Assembly: GCF_019654955.1 (NCBI RefSeq)
Contig: NZ_BPEV01000008.1
Location: 62,001 to 126,000, forward strand
Direction of reading: 5' to 3'
Length of the DNA stretch: 64,000 nucleotides
DNA from: Shewanella sp. KT0246
GTDB lineage: Bacteria; Pseudomonadota; Gammaproteobacteria; Enterobacterales; Shewanellaceae
The notes under the pieces are model-generated. The model searched no databases. It saw only the letters and a program-made list of their open reading frames with translations, and was not told the origin of the DNA. Positions 26,478 through 35,960 of this stretch are shown one piece after another (within the stretch, counting starts at the first letter, position 1; every line of letters begins with the position of its first letter). The position numbers were made by a program, and so were the translations under genes.

Positions 26478-27827
26478 CTATTTACCATTGAATAAATCCA
26501 TTGCGGTGCGGGTCATCGTTCGCACGCCAGTTTTAATCGTAAGTGGATAATCTGGCGCAAATTGGCTCGAATGCAATGAAGGTAATGGCTCACCAGAATC
26601 TAGACTCGCCTGATACTTTTGGGGCTCTACCCCCCCCAACCAAAATAGGGTAATCGGCACATTTTGCTCAGTGCGGCCGTACAACCCAAAATCTTCGCCA
26701 GCCATGACTGGCGGCGCGATAACCACATTGTCTTTACCAATTTCAGTTTCAATACTGGCTTGTACTTTTGCAGCTAATTGCGGCTCATTATAGGTTGATG
26801 GAATCGTTTCATCGTCATGCACATACACTTCAGGTGCCAGCTCTTCAGGTAAGCCTGCACTTAACGCAATCCCTTTGGTAATGCGTTTAATTGCCGCTAT
26901 TTGCTGCTCCCTTACTTCAGGATTGTACGAGCGCAGCGTTAACTGCAGTTTGACTTCATTAGAGATAATATTGTGCTTAGAACCACCATGAATTGAGCCA
27001 ACCGTGACCACATTGGGCTCAAGGGGAGATACTTCACGACTTGGAATGGTTTGCAGTGCTAATACTGTTCTTGCTGCGATTACCACGGGATCGATCGTAA
27101 GATGAGGATACGCCCCATGGCCACCTTTACCTTTAATGGTAATATCCACAGAATCAACATTGGCAAGCGCATAACCGCTTACTACGCCTACTTTGCCTGC
27201 GGGAATCCCTGCACTCACATGTAAACCAATCACACTATCTGGAGTGGGAAATTTGCTAAACAGGCCTTGTTTTAGCATGGCTTTTGCTCCACCACCGACT
27301 TCTTCTGCGGGCTGAGCTACCATCATTAATGTGCCTTTCCAATCTGATTTATGTTTCATCAGTTGTTCTGCTGCACCAATAAAGCTGGTCATATGGATGT
27401 CATGACCGCAACCATGCATGATCCCAACGGTATTATTATGTTCATCAACCGTAGTGACTTTTGAAGCATAAGATTTACCTGTTTGTTCAATAATTGGTAG
27501 CCCATCAATATCTGCACGGATCATAACCGTTGGCCCCGAACCATTTTTATAAATGCCTACCACACCGTAGCCACCAAAGTTATCAGTCACGTCAAAACCA
27601 AGCTCTGATAGCTCTTTAGCCATTCTGGCGCTGGTGTTTTTTTCTTGATAAGACAACTCTGGAAATTGATGCAAATGAGTATAGAGCGCTTCAAGTTTGG
27701 GCATAGACTTCATCACTGAAGCATCAAAGTTTTCTGCATAAAGTGAGGTGCTGCTTAATGCTGTGGCTAAAGCCAGTGTGACTGACAATGATACGGGTAT
27801 AGCAGCAAAGCGTGCTGGTAATTTCAT
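26478..27827 (-). CDS. Exported M20 family amidohydrolase
   Basis: A 449-residue protein with a signal peptide (MKLPARFAAIPVSLSVTLALATALSS, cut near LYA-EN), unusual for a family that is mostly cytoplasmic. The metal-site motifs of M20D amidohydrolases are present: HGCGHDIHM (Cys/His ligands), QPAEEVGGGAKAML (catalytic Glu pair), a following His, and HSSQFAPDYP near the C-terminus. The lid domain (GKGGHGAYPH) is also intact. It would hydrolyse N-acyl amino acids or hippurate-like amides in the periplasm. AAGGAAG precedes the start. Confidence 0.88.
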   Translation of the reverse strand: MKLPARFAAIPVSLSVTLALATALSSTSLYAENFDASVMKSMPKLEALYTHLHQFPELSYQEKNTSARMAKELSELGFDVTDNFGGYGVVGIYKNGSGPTVMIRADIDGLPIIEQTGKSYASKVTTVDEHNNTVGIMHGCGHDIHMTSFIGAAEQLMKHKSDWKGTLMMVAQPAEEVGGGAKAMLKQGLFSKFPTPDSVIGLHVSAGIPAGKVGVVSGYALANVDSVDITIKGKGGHGAYPHLTIDPVVIAARTVLALQTIPSREVSPLEPNVVTVGSIHGGSKHNIISNEVKLQLTLRSYNPEVREQQIAAIKRITKGIALSAGLPEELAPEVYVHDDETIPSTYNEPQLAAKVQASIETEIGKDNVVIAPPVMAGEDFGLYGRTEQNVPITLFWLGGVEPQKYQASLDSGEPLPSLHSSQFAPDYPLTIKTGVRTMTRTAMDLFNGK

Positions 27828-27966
27828 GTTATCTTCCTTGTGAATAGCTAGATGTCTAAGCCGCAGATAAAAACAATTTATTATGCTCTGTTAATAACCT
27901 AGCATAGGCTTAGTGAATTTTATAATGTGTATAAAACAATAAATCTTTCAAAGGGAAATAATACGA

Positions 27967-28416
27967 GTGATGAAGGAAACAGGTCGATTAGTTCGCTGGA
28001 ATGGCAGTAAAGGCTTCGGGTTTATCGAGCCTGATAAGGGTGGCAAAGACGTGTTTATTCATATCTCAACCCTTAAACATATGGCTAGAAAGCCCATTGT
28101 TGACGATCAAATTGAATATGTTGTAGAGCAGCAAGCTGACGGAAAAATTAAAGCTATCAATGTGAATATTGTAGGCGTGGATACTAAAGTTCAGTCAAAG
28201 CAAACCAACCGAGCTAATAACAACCAAAAATCGTCTCAACACAGGCCGGCTAAAAAGAGAGGCCCGATAAAAATGCACAAGGCGACCACGGCTTCAGGCA
28301 CCATGAGCCGGATTATTATCATTTTAATTGTCATCGCAATCGGTCGTTTTGCTTATCAAGCTTATTACGACATAAGTAATGCGTCAGAATCTAGTACTGA
28401 AAGTGGTCGCTTGTAA
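27967..28416 (+). CDS. Cold-shock domain protein with C-terminal membrane segment
   Basis: A 149-residue protein. Residues 1-70 are a cold-shock (OB-fold) domain with the RNA-binding motifs KGFGFIEP and DVFIHIS. A Lys/Asn/Gln-rich linker follows (75-112), then one transmembrane helix (SRIIIILIVIAIGRFAYQAYY, about 115-133) and a short tail. The domain would therefore be tethered to the inner membrane, facing the cytoplasm, where it can bind RNA or single-stranded DNA. Related fusions carry DUF1294 instead; here only a single helix remains. The start may be GTG 27967 or the adjacent ATG 27970. Confidence 0.8.
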   Translation: MMKETGRLVRWNGSKGFGFIEPDKGGKDVFIHISTLKHMARKPIVDDQIEYVVEQQADGKIKAINVNIVGVDTKVQSKQTNRANNNQKSSQHRPAKKRGPIKMHKATTASGTMSRIIIILIVIAIGRFAYQAYYDISNASESSTESGRL

Positions 28417-28467
28417 ACATTAGAACTGTAATGAGCGCTCGCCAATCCAACTTTCTAAGGGATAATA

Positions 28468-28998
28468 ATGACAATAATCACTGAAACTGACCGCCTAATC
28501 ATTCGTGAATTTAATCTTGGCGACGCAAAAGCTGTGCTTGAGTTTAATTCAGAAGAAGTCACTCGCTACACTGGCGATGCTGGCTTATGTAACACGCTAA
28601 AAGATGCTGAAAATATTATCCAAGAGATATGGTTAGCGGAATATAAAAAGTTCGGCTTTGCCCGTTGGGCTGTAGTCCATAAAGCCACAAATCAAGTCAT
28701 TGGTTTTTGTGGTTTTAAAAATGACTCGCGAATAAATGCTATCGATATCGGCTACCGTTTACATCAAGACTTTTGGGGAAAGGGCTATGCCACTGAGGCA
28801 AATCAAGCCTGTATTGAGTTTGCAAAGCAGCACATGGATTTAGATATCGTCTACGGCGAAGTGGTGGACGTTAATCTTGGGTCAGTCAACATCATTAAAA
28901 AGTTAGGCATGACGTTTATCAGACAATATGAAGATGAAGGCTTTACCTTACTGAGATACGCAATCTCGTTAAAAGGTAATCCACTACCAGCAAATTAA
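28468..28998 (+). CDS. GNAT family N-acetyltransferase, RimJ/RimL-like
   Basis: A 176-residue acetyltransferase of the Acetyltransf_3 type. It starts with TDRLIIREFNLGDAKAVLEF, typical of RimJ/RimL-like proteins. The acetyl-CoA pyrophosphate loop reads DFWGKGYATEANQA (about 110-124), and VVDVNLGSVNIIKKLGM covers the following helix. The substrate, a protein N-terminus, an amino group of an antibiotic or a small molecule, cannot be told. AAGGGATAA precedes the ATG. Confidence 0.85.
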   Translation: MTIITETDRLIIREFNLGDAKAVLEFNSEEVTRYTGDAGLCNTLKDAENIIQEIWLAEYKKFGFARWAVVHKATNQVIGFCGFKNDSRINAIDIGYRLHQDFWGKGYATEANQACIEFAKQHMDLDIVYGEVVDVNLGSVNIIKKLGMTFIRQYEDEGFTLLRYAISLKGNPLPAN

Positions 28999-29014
28999 TG
29001 AGATGAAGGCACAA

Positions 29015-29049
29015 AAAAGGCGCCAACGACTTCTATTAGGGCGCCCTTT
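29015..29049. terminator. Terminator between GNAT and outer-membrane protein genes
   Basis: GGCGCC at 29019-29024 pairs with GGCGCC at 29040-29045, extended by AAA/TTT past one mismatch, with a 15-nt loop. It lies between convergent genes. Confidence 0.55.
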
Positions 29050-29079
29050 ATACATCCAACTCATTATCGTCAGCTAAGG

Positions 29080-29880
29080 CTAAAAATACGCTGCCCAACC
29101 GATTAGAAAGCCTTGCGATGCCGTATCATAAGCAAAGTTATCTTGATTATCGTAATCAACCCAAGTGGATTTATAAGCCAAATTCAAATCAGACCATGAG
29201 TTAATTTGATACCGTGCGCCAGATTGAATAGCGGTAGTAAAATCAGTATCACTACCCATCCCTGCATCAGCACTAATGTAAAATAACCAATCTTGATTTA
29301 TCGGTTTTATCCAGCGCACACCAACCACAAAGTCAATCCAATCATCTTCAAAGTTAATGTCACTGAATATGGCATTATTGTCTTTACGATACAGTTGCAT
29401 ATCGATATCGTTATCCCACCAACGTAAGCCAACCATATAATCTAACGTGCTATCACCATAGTCATAACGCTTAAATCCTTTGGCCTCTAGTACCCCTTGG
29501 CGAATATCAATATCCCCCTTCAATACCAAGTTATTAGTATTATCCAAGACGTTATTCGTTTCGCCATTTAGCTTCATGAAGCTGTAGTCGATATAATATC
29601 CCCATTGATTATCATAGATACTCTCAAAGCGAACCATGGCAGTCATTTCCAGGGTATCCAATATAAACTTAGGGTCGACATTTACCTCCAGGTTTTGGTC
29701 GTTTAGGCTCGTATCGCCGCGGATATTCAACGCCATCCCATAGATTTCAAAACTATTTTGCCAAGCGGGAACATTAATGGAATTACCTTGCCCCTCTGCT
29801 AACACTTTATGGCTTGTAACACCGACAATAGTGAACAAAAACGCGTTAAAAACTACTAACAATGCTGGACTTAGTTTCAT
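29080..29880 (-). CDS. Outer-membrane beta-barrel protein of the sulfatase operon
   Basis: A 266-residue exported protein. With the start at ATG 29880, preceded by AAGGAAGG, it opens with a signal peptide (MKLSPALLVVFNAFLF..., cut near VLA-EG). The mature part alternates hydrophobic and polar residues with many aromatic girdle positions (YYIDYSFMKL, LDYMVGLRWW, WIDFVVGVRWI, LFYISADAGMG) and ends in Phe, which fits an 8- to 10-strand outer-membrane barrel. It lies 70 bases after the arylsulfatase on the same strand, so it may help the sulfatase substrate or product cross the outer membrane. Confidence 0.75.
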   Translation of the reverse strand: MKLSPALLVVFNAFLFTIVGVTSHKVLAEGQGNSINVPAWQNSFEIYGMALNIRGDTSLNDQNLEVNVDPKFILDTLEMTAMVRFESIYDNQWGYYIDYSFMKLNGETNNVLDNTNNLVLKGDIDIRQGVLEAKGFKRYDYGDSTLDYMVGLRWWDNDIDMQLYRKDNNAIFSDINFEDDWIDFVVGVRWIKPINQDWLFYISADAGMGSDTDFTTAIQSGARYQINSWSDLNLAYKSTWVDYDNQDNFAYDTASQGFLIGWAAYF

Positions 29881-29950
29881 AAAACCTTCCTTGTTGAATT
29901 CCATAGTAAGCCTTGGGCAAAGGCTCGAAGCGACGCGTTAAAGCAAAAAA

Positions 29951-31483
29951 TCAGTTACCGACACCACCATTATTTACAGCACCTGTATCTGCAGTCATTG
30001 GAGGCCACTTTTTAAAGGTTTCAAGATGCTGCTGCACGGCAGCTTGGGCAGGGCCAAATGCCCACATTTTCTGTCCCATCCACTTTAAATACATGCCAGA
30101 CTCTTCTGCGGCACGTTCGTAAGGGTCACGACGTAAATTGAATAATAATGGCGCATTTAATTCTTCTTTAGCACCAGCCCAACCATTATTCTGTACCACA
30201 AAGTGAGCTTTCCAATCCCCGACTCGCACTGCTTGTAGCTTATCTCGCTCATAGTAGAAAATTTCATTCCGTTTTGAAGCCGCACCTTTAGTCAACATAT
30301 CTAATTGGTTATAACCATCTAAGTGCGCTTTAAATCCTTTGTGTCCTTTAAGCATTTTGCTTTTAAGGTCGCTGGGGCCACCCGCTGCAGCCACTAAGGT
30401 TGGTAAAAAGTCCATACCATCAAACATGCCATTTAACACTTGTCCTGCTTTGATTTTTTCAGGCCAGCTAATTAGCATCGGTGCTCGTACACCACCTTCC
30501 CAAGTTGTGCCTTTTTCACCATGAAACGGCGTCATTCCACCATCAGGCCAAGTCATGATCTCAGGGCCATTATCGGCAGTGAAAACGATGATGGTGTTAT
30601 CAGCAATACCTAACTCTTCCATTTTGGCCAACATTTCCCCCACATGATCATCTAAATCCTTCATCACGACTTCTTGTAAGCCCCAACCATTTTTACCGAG
30701 CATTTCTTCATACTTTGGTGATAAATGAGTCCAAACATGTCCTCGAGATGGGCAATACCAAGTAAAAAAGGGCTTATCGGCTTTTACCGCACGCTCAATA
30801 AAATCAATGGTGTGTTTATTGACTTCATCATCTAAGGTGCGCATACGCTCGATAGATAATGGGCCATCATCTTTAATAGACTGTTTACCTTTGCCCGTTG
30901 ACTTAGCATGGATCACATTGCGTGGCGCAAAAGATTGAAAATCTGCATCTTTAGGCCAATCAGGGTCTTCGGTATATTCCATAGCATTTAAGTGATACAA
31001 CCAGCCCCAATATTCATCGAATCCATGCATTGTGGGTAAAAACTCATCTCTGTCACCTAAATGATTCTTACCAAATTGGCCTGTCATGTAGCCCATGGAT
31101 TTGAGGATCTCAGGAAGGGTTGGCGTGTTGGCATTAAGCCCGACTGGACCGCCAGGTAAACCGACGGTATGCATTCCGGTTCTAACTGGTAGCTGCCCTG
31201 TAATAAACGCGGAGCGTCCCGCTGTACATGACGGTTGAGCATAATAATCCGTCATTAGAATCCCTTTTTCGGCGATACTATCAATGTTGGGGGTATCACT
31301 ACTCATCACACCATTGTGATAAGCGCTTAAATTTGAAATACCAATATCATCAGTAAAAATAACGAATATATTAGGTTTATCAGTGGCTGCGTTGACACTG
31401 AAATTCATGCTCACCAAAGTAAACAACGTTATCACTGGGATACGGCAAATAGACCATACGCTCATTGCACCTTTTTGTTTCAT
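29951..31483 (-). CDS. Exported arylsulfatase
   Basis: A 510-residue periplasmic sulfatase with signal peptide (cut near VNA-AT). The catalytic Cys86 lies in SCTAGRSAFITG, fitting the Cys-type C-x-A-x-R motif that is converted to formylglycine, so a maturation enzyme encoded elsewhere is needed. The metal-site Asp pair (FTDDIG, 45-46) and the later VFTADNGPE block complete the calcium site. It removes sulfate from aryl or sugar sulfates; the substrate is not known. ATG 31483 with AAAGGA 8 bases upstream is preferred over the ATG at 31501. Central gene of a DUF4345-sulfatase-barrel cluster. Confidence 0.92.
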   Translation of the reverse strand: MKQKGAMSVWSICRIPVITLFTLVSMNFSVNAATDKPNIFVIFTDDIGISNLSAYHNGVMSSDTPNIDSIAEKGILMTDYYAQPSCTAGRSAFITGQLPVRTGMHTVGLPGGPVGLNANTPTLPEILKSMGYMTGQFGKNHLGDRDEFLPTMHGFDEYWGWLYHLNAMEYTEDPDWPKDADFQSFAPRNVIHAKSTGKGKQSIKDDGPLSIERMRTLDDEVNKHTIDFIERAVKADKPFFTWYCPSRGHVWTHLSPKYEEMLGKNGWGLQEVVMKDLDDHVGEMLAKMEELGIADNTIIVFTADNGPEIMTWPDGGMTPFHGEKGTTWEGGVRAPMLISWPEKIKAGQVLNGMFDGMDFLPTLVAAAGGPSDLKSKMLKGHKGFKAHLDGYNQLDMLTKGAASKRNEIFYYERDKLQAVRVGDWKAHFVVQNNGWAGAKEELNAPLLFNLRRDPYERAAEESGMYLKWMGQKMWAFGPAQAAVQQHLETFKKWPPMTADTGAVNNGGVGN

Positions 31484-31570
31484 AGTGAATTCCTTTTTCA
31501 AACACGTTAATCCGAATTAATAAGCTATTGGAGCAGCTTAGAAGTAAATTTTAATAAACGAGATCAATCC

Positions 31571-31960
31571 TTAAACTGCCTCTTTTTGGCATTTATTAAT
31601 CATGAGTATTCCCACGACAGCAAAGCCTGCTTCAAGCAACATATAAACCACTAGTAACCAATGCGGCATTCCATCTAAAACTAAACTCAATAAACGACCC
31701 AGCCCTAAACCCACCATAAACACAACGAGACTATATAAAGCTGGCAGCCTGATTTTTTGTACAAAAGCGCCTACGACCCAAAAAGTGGCTAAGGCAAAGT
31801 AAAGTCCCATAACAGCTCGAAAAATATGAGTGACATTGACAGGTGTGGCGTCAATATTAAAAAGGAAAGACAACGAGGTAGACGGTGAGAAACCATAAGA
31901 TAATGCGATAGGAGTTAAACCAACAGCGGTGACGAGTAAAAAAATTTGTGGGGATGTCAT
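31571..31960 (-). CDS. DUF4345 family membrane protein
   Basis: A 129-residue protein with four hydrophobic helices (about 4-20, 44-62, 73-90, 98-118), in line with DUF4345. The motif HIFRAVMGLYFALATFW, with a conserved Arg in a helix, is typical. Function is unknown. It is the first gene of the cluster; the arylsulfatase start lies about 87 bases downstream with no terminator between, so co-transcription is likely. Confidence 0.7.
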   Translation of the reverse strand: MTSPQIFLLVTAVGLTPIALSYGFSPSTSLSFLFNIDATPVNVTHIFRAVMGLYFALATFWVVGAFVQKIRLPALYSLVVFMVGLGLGRLLSLVLDGMPHWLLVVYMLLEAGFAVVGILMINKCQKEAV

Positions 31961-32364
31961 CGTTACACTTCCTTGTCATTTTAGTATTAACAGTTGGCAT
32001 CAATCCATGCTCCAACCCTTGATGAGATAGGTTTTCCAATCGATTTAAACCTATGCTTTGTTTACTATTTTAACTAGCTAATATTGAGTGTAGGCAACAT
32101 TAATCAATTTTCAAATTCAGCTAAAAATTATTCCGAAAATTAAATACGCAACAATCGAAAGCCCTTAGCATGACAGTAATGGAAACGGCACCTTATAACG
32201 CTGTCATTATCTTCAACTGCTAATCAATTTTCTCTCTTTTTAGTCATAAACACTTAAGTTAAACAGGTTGAGTAACTTTGTGAAAAATATGATAAATCGT
32301 TCTGGCAGTCTGCCGCTAAAACGCATATATTTGATACAGAAACTGGGCTTTTAGGAACATATTC
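31961..32364. other. Intergenic region between sulfatase cluster and MscS gene
   Basis: 404 bases between divergent genes, AT-rich, without a supported gene. It should hold both promoters. A 21-codon ORF at 32289-32354 ends 10 bases before the MscS start, overlapping its Shine-Dalgarno (TAGGAA), but has no ribosome site of its own. Confidence 0.5.
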
Positions 32365-34197
32365 ATGGGACGACACCATTGGCGTAAAATTTTCTCAATC
32401 TTATTTGTGCTCAGTATTCAATGTAGTGTCTTTTCTGTTACTGCTGCAGATGATATCAACCTAAAAAAAGTCGCTGAAGCTGAAAAGCGCAGCGAAGCCA
32501 TCACCGAAGCCCAAGGTGGCTTAATCATGGCTAGAGATGGCGAAACGCCGTTGACCGCCTTAATCGCCATAGGTCAAGCCATAGAAGAGAATGACTGGCA
32601 AGCCGCTGCCGAGTTTGTTGATTTACGTTATCTTCCCAAAGGCATTACCCCCGAAGATGGCCCCGAATTATTGCGTAAGCTGTCGATTCTTTGGAATAAA
32701 CAAAACATCATTGATTTGTCACAAATCAGTGACCAACCAACAGGTCATGTAAATGACAAACTGCCCAGTTATCGAGACTTACTTGGTGTATTAGAAACCA
32801 ATACAGGCCCTGTTCCTGTTTATATGCAGCATGTCCCTGATGGAAAAGGGGGCAAAATCTGGAAGATTTCCAATGCCACAGTGGCTAAAATTCCTGAGCT
32901 TTGGAATGAGTATGGATACAGTCCACAAATCGAGGCTTTGGCGAACTTCTTACCTGAATTCAGCCTTTTTCACATGGAAAACTGGCAACTGCTTATTTTG
33001 GGGTTAAGTATATTGTTTGGCTGGATTGGTACCGGCCTTATTAGTCTTGCAGCAATGAATATCGCTAAGCATTTCGAGTCTGCTATTGCTGGGGTTACCC
33101 GTTTTTGCGGTCGCAGCTTGCGCTGGTTTTTATACTTATCGTTATTACAGTATGCAGCACTCGCACTGGGGTTATCTGTGAGGGCGAGAGTTTGGTTTGA
33201 TAACAGCACCTTGTTATACCTTGCCAACACCATATTAATACTCGGTTTGGTTGAGCTTTATTCTGCTTATAAATCAAAGCAACTTCATGACCAAGATAAA
33301 AGCTATAGCGTCGCCTTACTCCGCCCTATGGTCGCGATATTAAAAATGGTCATCGTTGTCGTTATCGCATTGATGTGGTTTGAAAGCTCGGGCTACAACA
33401 TGGCAACCATTTTGACAGGTCTGGGTGTTGGCAGTTTAGCCATTGCACTAGCAGCCCAAAAACCACTAGAAAACGTATTTGGCGCTTTAACCTTATATGC
33501 TGCCCGCCCGATTAAACCTGGCGACTTCTGTCGCTTTGGCGCCACATTAGGTGTAGTCGAAGAAATCGGCTTACGCTCAACCCGCATTCGTAAACTCGAT
33601 CGCACCGTGGTGCATATTCCCAACTCGGTATTTTCATCGCAAGAATTAGAAAACTTCTCAGTGATTGATCGCCGCCGTTATAAACACGATTTACGCATCA
33701 GCCTCGACACCACCAAAGAGCAATTACAAATGCTATTAATGGAGTTGCGTAAGTTATTACTGTCACATCCAAGAGTGTTAGAGGTTGCCCAGCGAGCACG
33801 TTTTCTTGCTATCGAGCGCGATGCTTTTGTAGTGAACGTGAATGCCTACATTGATACTGGTGATATCAACGAGTACTTTGGCATTGCCGAAGACTTAAAT
33901 TTTCATTTGCTGAATATTATGAAAGAACTCGATATTCATATTGCCCCAATTGGTCAAAATGTGGTGTTAAATAATGCCGTGCCTGCCGATATTGAGGTGC
34001 AGCAGCGCGCTGAGCAAACCATTCGCCAATTAATTGATGAAGAAGCATTGCCGTTCCCTAATTACAGCGAAGACACCCGAGATAAATTTAAAGACAGTGT
34101 CGCTTATCCGCCCGTTGGCAGCGTGACGAAACCAAAAGATGTGCTGAAATCACCTGAAGAATTAGAGATAGAAAATGAAATCGAAGCGAAGTCTTAA
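32365..34197 (+). CDS. MscS family mechanosensitive ion channel with periplasmic domain
   Basis: A 610-residue inner-membrane channel. It starts with a signal peptide (cut near VTA-AD), followed by a periplasmic domain of about 170 residues and then about five membrane helices (from about 205). The pore helix TM3 and beta domain are seen in TILTGLGVGSLAIALAAQKPLENVFGALTLYAARPIKPGDFCRFG, and the downstream VEEIGLRSTRIRKLDRTVVHIPNSVF is the MscS signature. It opens under membrane tension to release solutes in hypo-osmotic shock. It is larger than E. coli MscS (286) but smaller than MscK. Terminator follows. Confidence 0.92.
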   Translation: MGRHHWRKIFSILFVLSIQCSVFSVTAADDINLKKVAEAEKRSEAITEAQGGLIMARDGETPLTALIAIGQAIEENDWQAAAEFVDLRYLPKGITPEDGPELLRKLSILWNKQNIIDLSQISDQPTGHVNDKLPSYRDLLGVLETNTGPVPVYMQHVPDGKGGKIWKISNATVAKIPELWNEYGYSPQIEALANFLPEFSLFHMENWQLLILGLSILFGWIGTGLISLAAMNIAKHFESAIAGVTRFCGRSLRWFLYLSLLQYAALALGLSVRARVWFDNSTLLYLANTILILGLVELYSAYKSKQLHDQDKSYSVALLRPMVAILKMVIVVVIALMWFESSGYNMATILTGLGVGSLAIALAAQKPLENVFGALTLYAARPIKPGDFCRFGATLGVVEEIGLRSTRIRKLDRTVVHIPNSVFSSQELENFSVIDRRRYKHDLRISLDTTKEQLQMLLMELRKLLLSHPRVLEVAQRARFLAIERDAFVVNVNAYIDTGDINEYFGIAEDLNFHLLNIMKELDIHIAPIGQNVVLNNAVPADIEVQQRAEQTIRQLIDEEALPFPNYSEDTRDKFKDSVAYPPVGSVTKPKDVLKSPEELEIENEIEAKS

Positions 34198-34218
34198 TTT
34201 GCAGCTTAAGTAAAATAA

Positions 34219-34248
34219 CAAAAGCCAAGCAATCGCTTGGCTTTTTAT
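34219..34248 (+). terminator. Terminator after the MscS gene
   Basis: AAGCCAAGC (34222-34230) pairs with GCTTGGCTT (34235-34243) across a 4-nt loop and is followed by a T-rich tract. Confidence 0.88.
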
Positions 34249-34290
34249 TTTTATGATGACAATGCGGGATTGTCATCATATATCACAGCG

Positions 34291-34551
34291 CTAGTTCATT
34301 AATGGATGCTCTGGCGGAAGCTGCTTACTTATCCACAGTACCAGTTTGTGCTTTCGGTTAGGCCCATCATCTTTATCTTCGGCCAAGGCTTGTATTAGTC
34401 CATCTTGTACCAATAAACGATAGATACATTCCACTTTATCTTTTGGCGAAATCCCAATGCCAAAGTCTTTAAAACCTCTTTTTTTGGCGTATCCTTCGCC
34501 AATCTCCATTGCTAACTTAAGCAATTTATTATCATTTTTGCCTGGTTTCAT
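34291..34551 (-). CDS. DUF5062-like small protein
   Basis: An 86-residue cytoplasmic protein, highly charged and mostly helical, with the segment LAMEIGEGYAKKRGFKDFGIGISPKDKVECIYRLLVQDGLI. I believe this is DUF5062, a family of marine gammaproteobacteria with no known role, but the assignment is from memory. ATG 34551 is used, with CTGGAG upstream; the frame extends one possible TTG codon earlier. Convergent with the MscS gene. Confidence 0.6.
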   Translation of the reverse strand: MKPGKNDNKLLKLAMEIGEGYAKKRGFKDFGIGISPKDKVECIYRLLVQDGLIQALAEDKDDGPNRKHKLVLWISKQLPPEHPLMN

Positions 34552-34757
34552 CTTCAACTCCAGTCAGGTTTCAATCAGTTAAAACTACGCTAATTACTTT
34601 AAAACTCAATGGGTATATCTTAAGACTTGAGAACTAATTCACTTAATCAGGCATTTATTCATTCATTTGTTCAGCGCTTAACCATACAATTCTCAGACTA
34701 CACTGACAAAACCCAATGACACAGCATTAATCGACAAACTAAGGCCAATATAATTAA

Positions 34758-35894
34758 ATGAACACCGCCCCTCTTCAAATCGCGCCATCGGTTATCGACA
34801 CCATAAAGCGACAACTTAATGCCAAACAAGTCATTAAAGTAGAGTTAATCCAATCACTTTGGAGCGGGTACGGTGAACTGTTTAGGGCTTATTTGTCGGG
34901 AGCTAATACTCCATCGGTGATTGTTAAACACATAAAATTGCCACACAGTAATGCTCATCACACCTCCAGTGGAACCGCTCACCCTAAGGGGTGGAATACT
35001 AGTTTATCCCACCAGCGTAAGCTTAAATCTTACCAAGTCGAAGTCAGTTGGTATCAACATTATGCCAATAAGCTAACCTCACTCAATTGTTATGCGCTTG
35101 GCGAAAGCACGCTTGACCCTTCAGCTTTTAAAATGCCAAACAGTAAAGCTATCAGCCCCGTTCCCCGCTGTTTATTCGTCGAGCAAAGCGACCACGAAAC
35201 CCTACTGATTTTAGAAGACCTACACACACTTGGGTTTAATCAGGTACTAAAAATAGCTGATAGCACGGCAATTTCAGCCTGCCTTAACTGGCTTGGACAC
35301 TTTCACGGTAAGTACATGTTCATCAATCAAGTCGGTTCAAATACCAAAAAAAGTGAGCAATCACTGCAATATCCAGACTTGTGGTCACAGGGTGGATATT
35401 GGCACCTAAACACTCGCCCTGATGAGCTCGAAGCACTGACTGATTTACGTTTAAAAACCGCTGCGCCTTTGCTAGATAAAGCCCTTAGTGATTGCCAGTA
35501 TCAAACATTGATCCATGGTGATGCCAAATTAGCTAACTTCTGTTTTAGTGAGAATCACCAACACGCTGCAGCTGTCGACTTTCAATACATAGGTAAAGGT
35601 TGCGGCATGAAAGATGTGGCATTGTTTCTCAGCAGCGTAATGTCATTTACCGAAAGCGAAGCCCAAATTAACGCCTATTTAGACGAATACTTTGCCGCAT
35701 TAACCATCAGCCTTGCCGACTATCAGCCTGATATTGATGCTGAGCAAGTGCAGCACAATTGGCGACCGCTATACGCCTTCGCATGGGCTGATTTTCAACG
35801 CTTTATTAAGGGGTGGAGTCCAGTTCATCAGAAAATTAATCCCTACACAGAGGCATTAACGTCCCAAGCACTCGATTCGCTAACCGGAATATAA
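34758..35894 (+). CDS. APH/ecdysteroid-kinase-like phosphotransferase
   Basis: A 378-residue protein with the protein-kinase-like fold of small-molecule kinases. The catalytic loop is LIHGDAKLANFCFSE (about 252-266; Asp and Asn catalytic), followed by the metal-binding AAVDFQYIGKGCGMKDVALFL (Asp of the DFG-like motif). The N-terminal lobe shows VIVKHIKLP, a likely ATP-binding Lys. The overall pattern matches EcKinase/DUF1679-type enzymes rather than antibiotic kinases. The substrate is unknown, probably an alcohol or choline-like metabolite. No neighbours share its strand closely, and the ribosome binding site is weak. Confidence 0.75.
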   Translation: MNTAPLQIAPSVIDTIKRQLNAKQVIKVELIQSLWSGYGELFRAYLSGANTPSVIVKHIKLPHSNAHHTSSGTAHPKGWNTSLSHQRKLKSYQVEVSWYQHYANKLTSLNCYALGESTLDPSAFKMPNSKAISPVPRCLFVEQSDHETLLILEDLHTLGFNQVLKIADSTAISACLNWLGHFHGKYMFINQVGSNTKKSEQSLQYPDLWSQGGYWHLNTRPDELEALTDLRLKTAAPLLDKALSDCQYQTLIHGDAKLANFCFSENHQHAAAVDFQYIGKGCGMKDVALFLSSVMSFTESEAQINAYLDEYFAALTISLADYQPDIDAEQVQHNWRPLYAFAWADFQRFIKGWSPVHQKINPYTEALTSQALDSLTGI

Positions 35895-35960
35895 CAGTAC
35901 CCGCCCAGATAACGACTTTTACCCTCAAAAGATAGTCCTGCAGCATTTATTGAATCAAGA

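Noticed and set aside
32289..32354. 21-codon ORF just before the MscS gene, a possible leader peptide
   Set aside because: No ribosome site of its own and no attenuator-like hairpin nearby; its end overlaps the MscS Shine-Dalgarno by chance as far as I can see.
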